64,000 bases of DNA, taken from positions 43,761,137 to 43,825,136 of the forward strand of contig JARWIR010000007.1 of assembly GCA_029959085.1 (NCBI GenBank). Direction: 5' to 3'. Within the stretch, counting starts at the first letter, position 1; each line of letters begins with the position of its first letter. The position numbers and the translations under genes are program-made. This stretch comes from Nemophila menziesii. Taxonomy: Eukaryota > Streptophyta > Magnoliopsida > Boraginales > Hydrophyllaceae. Under the pieces are notes generated by a model. That model worked only from the letters and a program-made list of their open reading frames with translations. It searched no databases and was not told the DNA's origin. Below are positions 43,600-55,310 of the stretch, in pieces.

Positions 43600-45035
43600 T
43601 TTTATCTTGAGAAAGTTCCACTTAGAGTCTTGAACACACCCCCCCTCTTCAAGATAGGGACCCCGCCTAGAGCCTCTTCTTACTAAAGACCTCAAAAAGT
43701 TTTTAACACATGAAACCCAAAACCCCAATTACTTTACTACCCTCGTTTTATTTTTTTCTTCTATATATACTAATTTAGAACCCCTACCATTATAATTAAG
43801 GATCTATTTTCTCTCACCTCCCTCTCCTCCTCACTCCCCTCTTCTGACGTGAAATCCCCATCCGCCACCACCACCATAACACAACCACCACCGAAATGGC
43901 TACACCACCAACACCATCACCTATCCTCCTCCGTGGCTCTCCCTCTCTCCTCTCTTTTCACTAAACCTTTTTAATCTTTCTCTTCAAAGATTTGGAGCAG
44001 ACATGGCTGCAAACTCGATCCATGGCTGCACCACCACCACCATAACACCACCACCACCATAACACCACATCCTTCTATGTTCGTCGGAGATCGGAGCAAG
44101 CTCGCAACACATCTAGCTCCTTTCATCTTCGCTGGAGTAACAAACCGAGGGCCACCACCAACATAACACCACCAAATCTGGTGGTTCTTCTTCGATGGAA
44201 CGAAAACCGCCATCCTCGCTGGTTCGCCATGGAAACGCACCTGCTGGATTTTTATAGTACTCCGAGATTTTCTTAGAGTACTCCGAGATTTTCTTAGAGT
44301 ACTCCGAGATTTTCTTAGAGTACTCCGAGATTTTCTTAGAGTACTCCGAGATTTTCTTAGAGTACTCCAAGATTTTTCAGATCTGTTTTGACCAGATCTG
44401 GTCAAGGTAGTTAGGTTACTTATTTTATTATTTTTAATTGTATATTAATTTGTAATTTATTCAAAATTATGTAATAAAGATGAATAAAGATGAATAAAGA
44501 TTTTTTTTGACTATGTAATCTTTGTTTTTTAATAATACTCATCAAATTAATAGAATACTCACCAATTTTTAGAGTACTCCGAGATTTTCTTAGAGTACTC
44601 CGAGATTTTTCTTAGAGTACTCTGAGTTTTTCTTAGAGTACTCTGTGATTTTATTAGTGCATTCGAAAAAGTTTAGAGAGTACTCCACAAATTTATAGAG
44701 TACTCAGCAAATATATAGAGTATTCTATGTTTTTCCGATACTCTATGTTTTTTCCGGTGACCAGTGACTGGTGGTCGGAGGTCGGAGGTCGGTGGTCGGT
44801 GGTAGGAGGTCGGTGGTCGGAGGTCGGTGGTAGGTGGTGGGAGGTTGGATGTAGGTGGGTAGTGGTAGGTAGAGGAGAGAGAAATAGTGACATCAATTTT
44901 TTTTGTCTTTTAGTGATAGTAAGGGTAGGAAAGACTATTGTAAAAAATGAGGTTCCTAAGAAGAATAACTTTTTTGAAACTATTCTATAGAGAAGAAAGA
45001 TGTTCTCCAAGACCCTATATATAATTCACCCTTTT
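43600..45035 (+). mobile_element. Gene-like repeat family, copy C
   Basis: 5' edge CTTAGAGTCTTGAACACACC followed by C-rich sequence; core CTATATATACTAAT at 43761-43774; leader CTCTCACCTCCCTCTCCTCC (from about 43811). Body is rich in CACCACCACC; then a 21-bp tandem array; an AT-rich tail with GAGTACTC motifs (44530-44740); a GGTCGGAGGTCGGTGG run (44770-44850); and a 3' edge TTCTCCAAGACCCTATATA. The 144- and 105-residue frames here arise from simple repeats. Confidence 0.55.
44256..44372. repeat. 21-bp tandem array, about 5.5 copies
   Basis: The unit AGTACTCCGAGATTTTCTTA plus G repeats about five and a half times almost without change. Two more copies plus diverged ones follow at about 44571-44660. 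Confidence 0.95.
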
Positions 45036-45214
45036 ATCTTTGAATATTTATTATTTTCACATGACAATCTCGTGTATTGAAATTTTAAATATAGGTACAT
45101 ACGATAAATTAATTTTATAAATTTATATCTTGTAACTAATTATAATTTAGACAATTAGTTTAGAATAAATACTTATATCAATTAAAAAATTATTTTACAT
45201 AATCATAATTCTTT

Positions 45215-45330
45215 TAATACATCGGAGAGCCACTTCGAATCCGGAATCATTTGACTCAAATGAGATTCGATCCAAAGACTTTTTGGTCTCTGTGGAGTAA
45301 TCTAACCACTAAACAACTATCGATCTCAAT
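45215..45330 (-). mobile_element. tRNA-derived SINE
   Basis: On the minus strand an A-box-like TTTAGTGGTTAGA (45301-45313) is followed about 30 bases later by a B-box-like GGATCGAATCTC (45262-45273), correct order and spacing for a Pol III promoter. The body then ends TTCGAAGTGGCTCTCCGATG, shared with the fragment at 1862-1950. No clear target duplication found. Confidence 0.65.
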
Positions 45331-45371
45331 GTACATAAATTCTTGATTGCATACAAGGTTTATTTTTATAA

Positions 45372-45551
45372 GAGGAATGCTGGATAACACCTCAAATCAC
45401 ATTAGCCTTTTATCGCCCTTATGTGGACCAATCATAAAAGAGAGAGAAAATGATAAACCAGGAAGCAAAAATTATATGATTGGTCCATTTAAAATTCACC
45501 TAAGAGACGATAAAAGGGTGACGTGATTTGGAGTGATATCCAACATTACTC
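45372..45551. mobile_element. Mutator-type MITE, relative of 5470-5651
   Basis: 180 bp with long inverted arms: GAGGAATGCTGGATAACACC on the left, GAGTAATGTTGGATATCACT as the reverse complement of the right end. Flanks TTTTTATAA (45363-45371) and TTTTTACAA (45552-45560) match at 8 of 9 bases, a Mutator-size duplication. Non-coding. Confidence 0.85.
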
Positions 45552-45671
45552 TTTTTACAATTAAAACGCTCTTTTAAATGATAATATGTTGATAGTCAAA
45601 CAGTTGATATAATTTAGTTTTCGATTTATAAATTATTGATTAGATAACTTGATTAAATGTTATAGAGAAGT

Positions 45672-45877
45672 CAGGGTCGGATCCACAATTTTAAATCGGG
45701 AAGGACTATTATTTAGTATTTAGTAAAATTAATATATAAATTTTGAATTGGGAAGTGCTAATATTCTGGATGTAGTTTTTTTTTCTTCATGTTTTTACCT
45801 ATTCCTTTTTAAAAACCAGGTTAAATTACACTGCTATCTCATAGGGCCCACCCAGCCTACCCCTGCATCCGCCCCTG
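45672..45877. mobile_element. Probable short hAT-type element
   Basis: Left end CAGGGTCGGATCCA and right end TGCATCCGCCCCTG form imperfect inverted termini of the CAGGGGCGGA type. The 8-bp flanks do not match convincingly, so it is either old or a different boundary applies. Confidence 0.5.
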
Positions 45878-46044
45878 TGCTAAGCATATAATTGATACAC
45901 AGTAAAAAATTTGAGTTTTCGTTATAGTTTAGGGTGAGTGTCCGTTATTATTATCTTATTTATCTTTTTATTTATCACATCTTTTCTTTTTATTTATCAT
46001 GCCTCCACCACCTCCACAAGATTGTTATCAGAAAACCTTATCAA

Positions 46045-46600
46045 CAGGGGCGGATGCAGGGGTGGGCTGAGGTGGGCTGCAGCCCACCCCAACTTATCCA
46101 GCCCACTATAATTTAATCTATTTTTTTTTTCAAAAATAGATAAAAATGTAACTAAAAAAATTATAGTATAAAATTAGCCCTCCCTAACTTAAAATTTAGA
46201 GATTAATTCTATCAAATAATAAAATTTATTAACGAAATTGGAACGTAAATACCATTAAATATTCAATTTCTTGGTTCGTTTTAATTTTTTATTTCATAGA
46301 TTTTTTCGTAATTAACTCTTAAATGTTTTAAAAAAAATTCATTTGGGCCCCCTAAATTTTAAAAATTATTTTATTAGACTTTAAATGATTTTATTTATAG
46401 GATTTTTTATTTTTTTTGCAACAAAATGTATGTTATTTTGAATAAAAAAAAGAAATTTTTTGAATGATTAATTTAAAAAAATAATATTCAAACTTATATT
46501 GCAATCTTTACACAATATAGGGATTTATAGTGCATTTTAGCATTATATAAGGATCTATCTAGCAATTTTTGCATAATATGTAGACTTATCGTGCAAATAC
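46045..46600. mobile_element. hAT-family element lacking a recognisable right end
   Basis: Begins CAGGGGCGGATGCAGGGGTG. Its inside (GGGCCCCCTAAATTTTAAAA, ACTTATATTGCAATC, ATAGTGCA modules) follows the same order as the hAT element at 23702-24195. No matching right terminus was found, so the right boundary is approximate. Confidence 0.6.
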
Positions 46601-48480
46601 GGAAAAATAATTTTTATTACACAACTAATTAACTCATCTTTAGATAGGTCATGTTGCTGATGGGTCATACGTAACTCCACCACTTTGTTAGAATCCAAAC
46701 ATATATATAGTTGGCTTGGCTTGGTTGCATTCGACCTCTCCTGCATATTTCATGTACACAACACTGACAACTTTGACCATCTTAACATACTTTCATTTTT
46801 GTTGTACAAGTTTCATATCACCTAGCTTCTTCTCTGCCTTAAACCTCTCTTAGTATATTTTTTTTTTTTTGAAATTTTATCTTTTCTTTAAAGACTTGTC
46901 ATTCGCCTTGAAAATAAAGCCCTCGAAGTTCGATTCCAAATTTAGATCTTCTTGGTTATTTTCAATAACCTTAATCTAGCTACCTAGTTTAACAGAAAAC
47001 TTTACCAAGTTATTACTATTATCTTCTTCATGTTATAATACCCCACATGAATAAAATACTTTGAATAGTTTATCATGTTCAAATGAAATCCAAGCTGACT
47101 CTCTATATTATTTATCGAAATCAATGCCTACTGATACAGGTTTGACTATGTCCCAGTCCATTCTAGCTCGTATGAAAGAGCTAACTAAGATCAACTTTTT
47201 TTTTGATCCAACACTATATAAGTCTAGACTTAATCTTTCCAAGTTGGACATTAGAACCCCTATTTTCTGTAGACACTCTACCTTTGGTACCCTAGGATTT
47301 AGCTTTTACATTCTTTAAATGGGTTAACTAGATCATGAAATATGTAAACTACATAAAATACCATATAAATCTATACGGTGAAAGGCAACTAGAATTCACC
47401 ACCGGGAAAGGAATGAGATAAGTTAACCTTTTATCTTAAGTTCTTCTATATATATGATATCTGAAGCGCTTATTGATTTGATCAAAATGTGAGTGTATAT
47501 CAGGTAACATCAAGGGTCTGAAAATTAATAGAGAATGCTCAGCTATCACTCATTTTCTCTTTGCCAATAATTTCTTATTCTTTGTATCATTATCGACTTC
47601 AGAATGACAAGGTTTCTAGAGGTGTATTCAAACATATCGTCAATGTTTTAGGCCGAGGAGGTATTGCAAATTAGAATCGATACGAGATCAAATGAATGAT
47701 CGGATAAATGGATTCTAAAAATAATTAAATAATGCTCAATAAGCGGGTGGAACAGGAAAATCATAACGACCTATCTTTTATTTTTATTTGGTCAATATGG
47801 AAAATGATGAAGATTTTTTTTAAAAAAATATACTTTGGAACAAATGTGAAGCATTCACCTCACCCTTTGATGGGATAGATATTTAGTGATAACTGGACCT
47901 TTCAAATCCAGGGTTCCCATGATACAACTATGAATGGCACCCTACTTGAAAATTACTATGAGAATCAGATTGTCACCATATTTTTTGCAATGCGTCATTT
48001 TCTTATGAAATGATCCTACATGTATTGCTATTAAAGATAATTAGATGGTACCCACCTGAAAGCTTTTACAAAAAATGCATGGTGCAAATCTGACCTAGAA
48101 GGGGAAGCAATGGAAACCTTAAAAGCGTGTAAATTTGAGAAATATAATAACCTTGCAAATATAATTATTCACACAAATTTCTAGGTTTATGGTTAGGACT
48201 ATACCAGACAACTTATGAAATATTAACTCTTGTTTCTTTGTCCATACTTAGAAATATAATAATAAAATTCCACATTCACATGAAAAATCTACAAATTTGA
48301 AGCCTAATTCTAACAAAGAGAATTTTTAAGATCTAACTAGGAAATACTTTTTTTAAGGCCTAGTTCAATTTTTTGATTAGCTTTTTTACTTTCTTACCTT
48401 TTTCAATTTTTTTTATTTCCTTTTTCGTTTTTTTATTCATTTTTCTGAATTTTTATTACTTTCACTTAACAGATTTTTTT
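46600..48480. other. No recognised gene
   Basis: Long AT-rich stretch. Open frames (for example 47061-47318, 85 codons) show no recognisable motif or gene structure; parts may be decayed retroelement. Confidence 0.45.
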
Positions 48481-49830
48481 TTTCGATACATACACGGCGG
48501 AGGTACGTACCAACATTGTACAGACCTATAATTTTTTTCGTACAGACTTGTTCTTCTTAAACGTTTTTTTAGGTGTTTTAGTTCCAATTAATTTTTTTGT
48601 ATGTCCAATTTTTCATTATTCTCCAAGTTTTTGTCCAAGGGAGTGTACCCAAGCCCGTGTTGTCCTTGTTTTTGATATTTTTCCCAGTCATTAATCTTGT
48701 CACAAACCCCAGTGTTTAGCCCATAACGTATAAACCCGAATGTCTAGACCCGAGGGGTTGTACCATGTTTTATCTTGACCTTAATTCACAAACAGGATTT
48801 CACAAAACACAGATGTTTAAAAACAGGAGAACTGTGCAGATATGACCCATTTGAGGTTAAAGTTGTATACAGAAATTCAAAATGTATAAACCAGTGGACC
48901 CCTGATGGGCTGGACCATGACGGGCTCGCCCTTCTAAGCTGGACCCTTGATGTATGAGCTCGACGGTGGAGGCTCGTTGCAGAGGGCTTAGGAGGTGAAG
49001 AGGCGAAGCACATCTGTGTTGCAGCAAGTGTCGAGGTGGCGTGTTGGAGCAGTTTTCTTGGTCTGGTGCAGTATGGTGGTGAAGGATGACGGCGCAGCAG
49101 GGGCTTAAGGACCACGGCGAACCACGGTGGTGGATCTGACTCGTGAAGAACTGGAGCCACGAATTGGAGCGTGGATCTGGCTTGCGAAGAACGGTGGTGT
49201 GTTTGACTTGTGCAGCAGCGTCATCAGAGCAGCGGTGGTTAGATTTTGTGCAGCAGCGGCATCAAGGCAGCGGATCTGGTACAATATCGACAAACACAGT
49301 TGATGTCGATGGAGAAGAACGCGAACTGGGTTTCTCCTCCTCCTCGCAGCAGCGGTGTCCTTTTTCTCCGGCGTCGTTTGACGGTGGTTGGCCACGAACT
49401 AAGTTGCTCCTCGCAACAGCGGTGGTGAAGCAGGGTTGCGTCGCTGTGGTGTATCTTGTTGGTGGTGGATCTGGTTCGTGATGACGACTGTGGATCTGGT
49501 GGCGTTTCATAGGGTCCAGCAGCAGCAGCAATGGGGTGGCGTTTCAGCACTGGTGGGAAGGCGAGGGAGGGTAGTAGAAGGTGAGAGAGAGGGGGGGTAG
49601 TGAGTGGGTGTACAGAGAGAGAAGAGGGATTTTGAATGGGTGGGTGGAATACCCTAATGGGGTTTTTGTTTTGGCTTTATTTGGTATCACTGTAGGGAAG
49701 GGGATATTTTTGGTTTTTCCCCTGTACTAGTTACGTTGCAAGTGGGGTTTTTGGGGTGGGCTTTATTTTGTTAATGTATAGGTCGTGGGGCTGTATTATA
49801 TAATTCCCCCCGTTCACATATCACTAATGG
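48480..49830 (-). repeat. GC-rich gene-like repeat block
   Basis: The middle (48950-49560) is strikingly GC-rich and built of recurring GTGGATCTGG, GAAGAACGGTGG-type and GCAGCAGCGG pieces, which opens overlapping frames on both strands. On the minus strand it is preceded by a pyrimidine-rich leader (about 49570-49630, CTCTCTCTCACC/CTCTTCTCTCTCTGTAC). The layout recalls the gene-like repeats at 40.4-45.0 kb, but the edges differ. No frame gives a believable protein. Confidence 0.4.
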
Positions 49831-50270
49831 ATGAACGGGAATTCTAGCTAGGAGATACAGACATCTTTTAGTTCCCCATAATTGGGAAAATCGAACTTTA
49901 ATATTTTAAGTATCTTTATTAGGGGCATGCTAGAAAGATATGGAATTGGCTAATGTTTACGTTTGGTTACTCTTTGTACACCTAGTCTTTGATAATTTTA
50001 ATACCGACACAAAAAAATGTATTAAATTATTGTTTAGTTGTATTTTTTCAAGATTAAAATTATAAGTTTTTTTTTGGAATGTACTAAGTTAAAAAAAATC
50101 AAATAAAAATTTAAATATATTTGGCAGTCCATCTAAGAGATTAAATAATAATTACTCAGTTTTTGTTCAATTTAAATGGTTTTTCCCTAATCGAGAAACT
50201 CATATTAATATTATGAATATATGTACTAAACAATGCTATTTGGTGCCACGAGTCTCGAATATATCATGAT
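49831..50270. other. Intergenic, no recognised gene
   Basis: AT-rich, nothing supported. Confidence 0.5.
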
Positions 50271-50277
50271 AGTAGTT

Positions 50278-51980
50278 TATGAAACCGAATAAAAAGTCCC
50301 AAGAGAGGGGGGGGGGGGGGAATGGGACCGACTTGGAATTAAAAATATAACACCAATAAACTCCTTAAAAATCCACTCTTTAAGAATTTTTAGATCAATT
50401 GGATATAGGTACACAAGAGTGAAACACTCAATCAAACTTTTAGTGTGTATATTCAATGAAAGAATATTATCCAATAATCAGGGAGGCAATTCTACAAGTA
50501 CTAACCATGCAATAATATATGCCTAAAGATAAAATCAAGTATTAAGGCAATAGAATAAACAATTGGCATGCACAAAAGTAAAGATACAAGGGAGAGAAGT
50601 CAAACACCAATTTTAGAGCGGTTCAACTCCCGTAAGCTTAGTCCACCACCTAAGGACTATGCACCCTAAATATTTTAAAATCCTCCACTAAAATCTCCTT
50701 GTGTCTCTTAAATGTGAGAGCACAAACCTTTACAACCTCTTTGAAATCATATTTGAAGAAAACCCTAGTGCCATTATCACCAATACTAGTAAACCAAGTG
50801 GTCAATCTCCATTCATGATATACCACTTCACTATCCCATGAAGCCTTCCCCTTGTTTATCACCATCCAAGCACAACTAAAAAATATTCACTCACAACCTA
50901 CCAGTTCACACTCTATTAATCCTTCAAGATTTGTGTCTACACTATACAAGTTTTAAAATGTTTTTGTCTAGTATATGGAAGAGTACACTTCTTCACCAAA
51001 CCAAGAGCAAACCTTAGGTTTAACAATTAGCCTATTATACCTAGTCTAGCCTCTATACCCATCAGTAAGTAGATAAATACAAGTGTTTATGCTAAAAATA
51101 TAAAGAAATTTAGGTATATGGATTGCTTTGGGAGTGTCATTAAAGATAAATTTGATAATATTTCAAATTTGGTGTAAACTAGAGCCACTTTTGAGAGTCT
51201 TTAATGCCTCCATATATAAATAAAATATGCCAACGTATCTGTCCACTTGTCAACTGCTAGTTTGCTGGATTTCTTCTTATCGGGTAACCGGTTCCCTTTT
51301 GGTTGGATGGAAGACAAAAATCAATTATATATTCTTTTAACGAATTTAAATGTTTATACATCAACGAATCTAAATTTGTCCTTTATAGCCGTTAACTTTC
51401 ACTGATCGAGTAATCATCTTCTTCATCTAGGGTATTTACTAAAGTGGAGTCTTCATATTTGATGATTGAGATAATTGGGTAATCGTCGCTTTTAAGGTAA
51501 AGGTATGGTTTTCAACTCTTTTAGTTTTCCATTGGATTCTCTTTGGTAGTTTGGTTTTCTTCAGTTCAGAGTTCTAACATCTCTGTCTTCTTAGACTTTT
51601 TCAGTTGGTTCTTTTCGACAATTTGACACTCCACTTGGTTGGAGGCCGCTGGCCATACTTTGCATCTTTCTTGAATGACATTCTATAATCTAGTATGTGG
51701 CATTTTCAGATGTCCAAACTTTGACTCTACTTTCACACTTTTAGATGTTATTGTTTGGTCTTCATTACTTTAGGGATTCAGTGACCTTGTTTCCACATCA
51801 ATTCCACGCCAGTTTGAATCTACAAGACTTATACGCGATTTCAACACTTTTGTAAGATCATACAGTTCAATACTCAATGTTTTGTCAGCAATATCATCGA
51901 TCGAAATTTGACCTTCAGGTGGAAAGGTCTTGTTTTTTGTCCAGACTTAGAAATACAACAATCTATAATGTTTACAAATC
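50278..51980 (+). repeat. Retroelement-like high-copy repeat tract
   Basis: Contains AAAAGTCCCAAGAGAGGG with a G12-type run (about 50307-50320), TTAGTCCACCACCTAAGGAC and AACCTTTACAACCTC. This layout resembles abundant plant LTR-retroelement-derived sequence and also the tract at 38.7-39.3 kb. No coding domain and no paired LTR ends were found. Confidence 0.4.
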
Positions 51981-52690
51981 ATTAATGAATGGTTTGACAT
52001 TTTAGCTATGAGATCTTGGAGACTTTTACTTCCCCATAATTACAAAAATCAACCCCCAATCTCTTAAAATGGAGAATATAACTTACAACTGAATAATTTT
52101 TTGAGAATTAAATAAAACGACGATAGTTGGCAATGTGTACATGTGGTTGGATAGGGTTTTATGGTGGCAGAATGACTGTTAATTGGTGTTTGGTGGAGCT
52201 AAAAATCTTAAGGTTTAGTGCCTGAGAGCATATTGCTTATTTTCATAATTTTTTTTGTTTGAAAATGATATTATTAAAATCAAAGTATAAAATAATTATA
52301 TAAAGATATATGGCAACAATAAAGGAAAAATATTAAAATTGTGGAGATTGAGTGAATTCATAATAATATTAAAAAGTAAGATTTAGAGAATCGATTGTTG
52401 TTCTAGTGATAGATTTTTTTTTTTTTTTTTTAGTTGACAAAAGAAAAGTGATAGATTTTTTTATATTTTTTTGGGTTAGTCTTATTCATCGAGGATTATA
52501 GGATTTTGTTAGTTATGTATGAAATATGAGATTTGGTTAATTAGCCTTTTTGTTAAAGAGGGAAAGAAAGAAAAATCAAATAAAAAAAGTATAAATATAC
52601 TAAAATCATGAATTTGATAGTTTATTACTTCATTTAATAGGTAAAAATCCGAATGTCCATTAAGAGCTTTTCTCAATCCAGTTGTAAAAA
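51981..52690. other. Intergenic, no recognised gene
   Basis: AT-rich flank of the satellite. Nothing supported. Confidence 0.5.
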
Positions 52691-55310
52691 GTAAAATCGT
52701 TGTTGTATATAAGGCTAAAATAGTTTATACAACTTATTTATTATTACTGGAATTTTTTTAATAGAAGATATGGAAAAAAAGAGTACAAAGAAAATTGCAT
52801 AATATTGAAAATATTGGATTATTATTTTTGTCAATTAACACAATTGAAAATTAACATAATAAAAAAATAAAAAATATATGAATATTTGTACGTTACAATT
52901 AAAGTTCAAGTTGTTAAAAAGTATTTTAAAGTTGAAAAAAAGTAAAATTATTAAAATAAAGAAAGAAAGAAAAAAGTAAAATTAAGACAAGAAACGAGAA
53001 TAACATGTGATTATCATTCACCGTAAAAACATCATATGAGGTAGATTTGTTTGAAAATCTCTAGCCTCTATCTTTAAATTATAGTAATCTATATGGTCTG
53101 TGCTTGAAGGATTTGGATACTTGAAGGCTAAAAAGATTTAGACAACCTATTTATTATTATTATTATAATTTTTTAATAGAAAAATATTTAAAAAAATAAA
53201 TATTTTTGTAACATGAAAAAAAAGAGTACAAAAAAAGTTGCACAATATTGAAAATACTAGAGCATCATTTTTGTCAATTAATACAATTGAAATTTGACAT
53301 TAACATAATAAAAAAAGGTATATTTATGTTTATTTGTGCGTTACAATCAATGTCCAAATTGTTAAAAAGTATTTTAAAGTTGAAAGAAAGTAAAATTATT
53401 GAAAAAAAGAGAAAAAAAAGTAAAATTAAGATAAGAAACGAGAAATAACATGTAAATCATCATTCACCGTTAAAAACGTCATATCATGTAGGCTTGTTTG
53501 AAAACCTCTAGCCTTTGCCTATGGATTATAGTACTCTATATAACTCGTGCTCGAGGATTTTGCATATTTTAAGGCTAAAAAGATTTATACAACCTATTTA
53601 TTATTACCGAAATATGTTTAATAGAAAAATATTTAAAGAAATGAATATTTTTGTAACGTGAAATAAAAAGTACAAATAAAATTACACAATATTAAAAGTA
53701 CTGGCCCACCAAAAAGAAGTATTGGTCTATCATTTTTGTCGATTAATATAATTAAAATATATGAATATTTGTACGTTACAATCAAAGTCCAAGTTGTTAA
53801 AAAGTATTTTAAAGTTGAAAAAAAGTAAAATTATAAAAAAAATGAAAGAAAAAAGTTAAATTAAGACAAAAAACAAGAAATAACATGTAAATCATCATTC
53901 ATCGTAAAAGTAATCATGTAGGCTTGTTTGAAAACTCTTAGACTCTTACTTCGGATTATAGTAATCTATATGGCTCGTGCTCGAGAGTTTTGGATATTTT
54001 AAAATTAAAAAGATTTAGACAACCTATTTACTATTGCTTACACTTTTTTTAATAGAAAAATATTTAAAAAATTAATATTTTTTTAACATGAAAAAAAAAA
54101 GTAAAATTAAAATTGCACAGTGTTGGAAGTACTAGACTTAAAAAAAAAAAGGTAGTGGACCATATTTTTTGTCAATTAATACAATTGAATATTGACATTA
54201 ACATAATAAAAAATGATGAATATGTGAATATATGTACGTTACAATCAAAGTCTAAGTTTTTAAAAAGTATTTTAAAGTTGAAAGAAAGTAAAATATTAAA
54301 AAAAAAAAAAAGAGAAAAAAAAGTAAAATTAAGACAATAAACGAGAAATAACATGTGAATCATCATTCACCGTTAAAAACGTCATATCATGTAGGCTTGT
54401 TTGAAAACCTCTAGCCTCTGCCTATGGATTATAGTACTCTATATGACTCGTGCTCGAGGATTTTGCATATTTTAAGGCTAAAAAGATTTATACAACCTAT
54501 TTATTATTATCGAAATATGTTTAATAGAAAAATATTTAAAGAAATGAATATTTTTATAACATGAAAAAAAAAGTACAAAGAAAATTACACAATATTAAAA
54601 GTACTGGCCCACCAAAAAGAAGTATCGGTCCATCATTTTTGTCGATTAATATAATTAAAATATATGAATATTTGTACGTTACAATCAAAGTCCAAGTTGT
54701 TAAAAAGTATTTTAAAGTTGAAAAAAAGTAAAATTATTGAAAAAAGAAAGAAAAAAGTTAAATTAAGACAAAAAAAAGAAAGAAATAACATGTAAATCAT
54801 CATTCATCATGTAGGCTTGTTTGAAAACCTTTAGCCTCTTACTTCGGATTATAGTAATCTATATGGCTCGTGCTCGAGAGTTTTGGATATTTTAAAGTTA
54901 AAAAGATTTAGACAACCTATTTATTATTGCTAAAAAAAATTTAATAGAAAAATATTTAAAAAATACATATTTTTTTAACATGAAAAAAAAAAGTAAAAAT
55001 AAAATTGCACAGTGTTGAAAGTACTGGACTTAAAAAAAAGTAGTGGACTATATTTTTTGTCAATTAATACAATTGAATATTGACATTAACATAATAAAAA
55101 ATGATGAATATGTAAAAGTATTTTATAGTTGAAAGAAACTAAAATTATTGAAAGAAAAAAGAAATAAAAAAGTAAAATTAAGACAAGAAACGAGAAATAA
55201 CATGGGATCATTTACAGTAAAAACGTCATATCAAGAAAATTTGTTTGAAAACCTCTAGTCTCTATCTTCAGATTATAGTAATCTATTGGCCCGTGCTCAA
55301 GGGTTTTGAA
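52690..55310 (+). repeat. Satellite-like tandem array, ~440-bp unit
   Basis: About six units. The marker CATTCACCG/CATTCATCG occurs near 53016, 53461, 53896, 54364 and 54801, with a diverged copy near 55209; spacing 408-468 bp. Each unit has GTAGGCTTGTTTGAAAACC, GATTATAGTA, GGCTAAAAAGATTTA-type, TTTGTCAATTAATACAATTG and AAAAAGTATTTTAAAGTTGA pieces. Units at 53461 and 54364 share GCCTATGGATTATAGTACTC; units at 53896 and 54801 share TTCGGATTATAGTAATC. That is a two-unit higher-order repeat of about 903 bp. Frames of 66-75 codons inside are repeat artefacts. Confidence 0.9.

Noticed and set aside
43971..44405. 144-codon frame with repeated STLRKSR peptide
   Set aside because: Produced by the 21-bp tandem repeat inside a mobile repeat; another frame is also open (EYSKKIS), as expected of a 21-bp unit without stops.
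44693..45010. 105-codon frame rich in PTSDHRPPT
   Set aside because: Encoded by a GGTCGGAGG simple repeat; no other support.
48786..49550. Several overlapping 60-124 codon frames on both strands
   Set aside because: GC-rich repetitive island opens frames by chance; no known domain, intron structure or conserved start.
50278..51980. Intact LTR retrotransposon
   Set aside because: No paired LTRs, primer-binding site or pol motifs could be found; kept only as a repeat-like tract.
53248..54366. Lys-rich frames of 64-75 codons
   Set aside because: Repeat in successive satellite units and consist of A-rich sequence; not genes.
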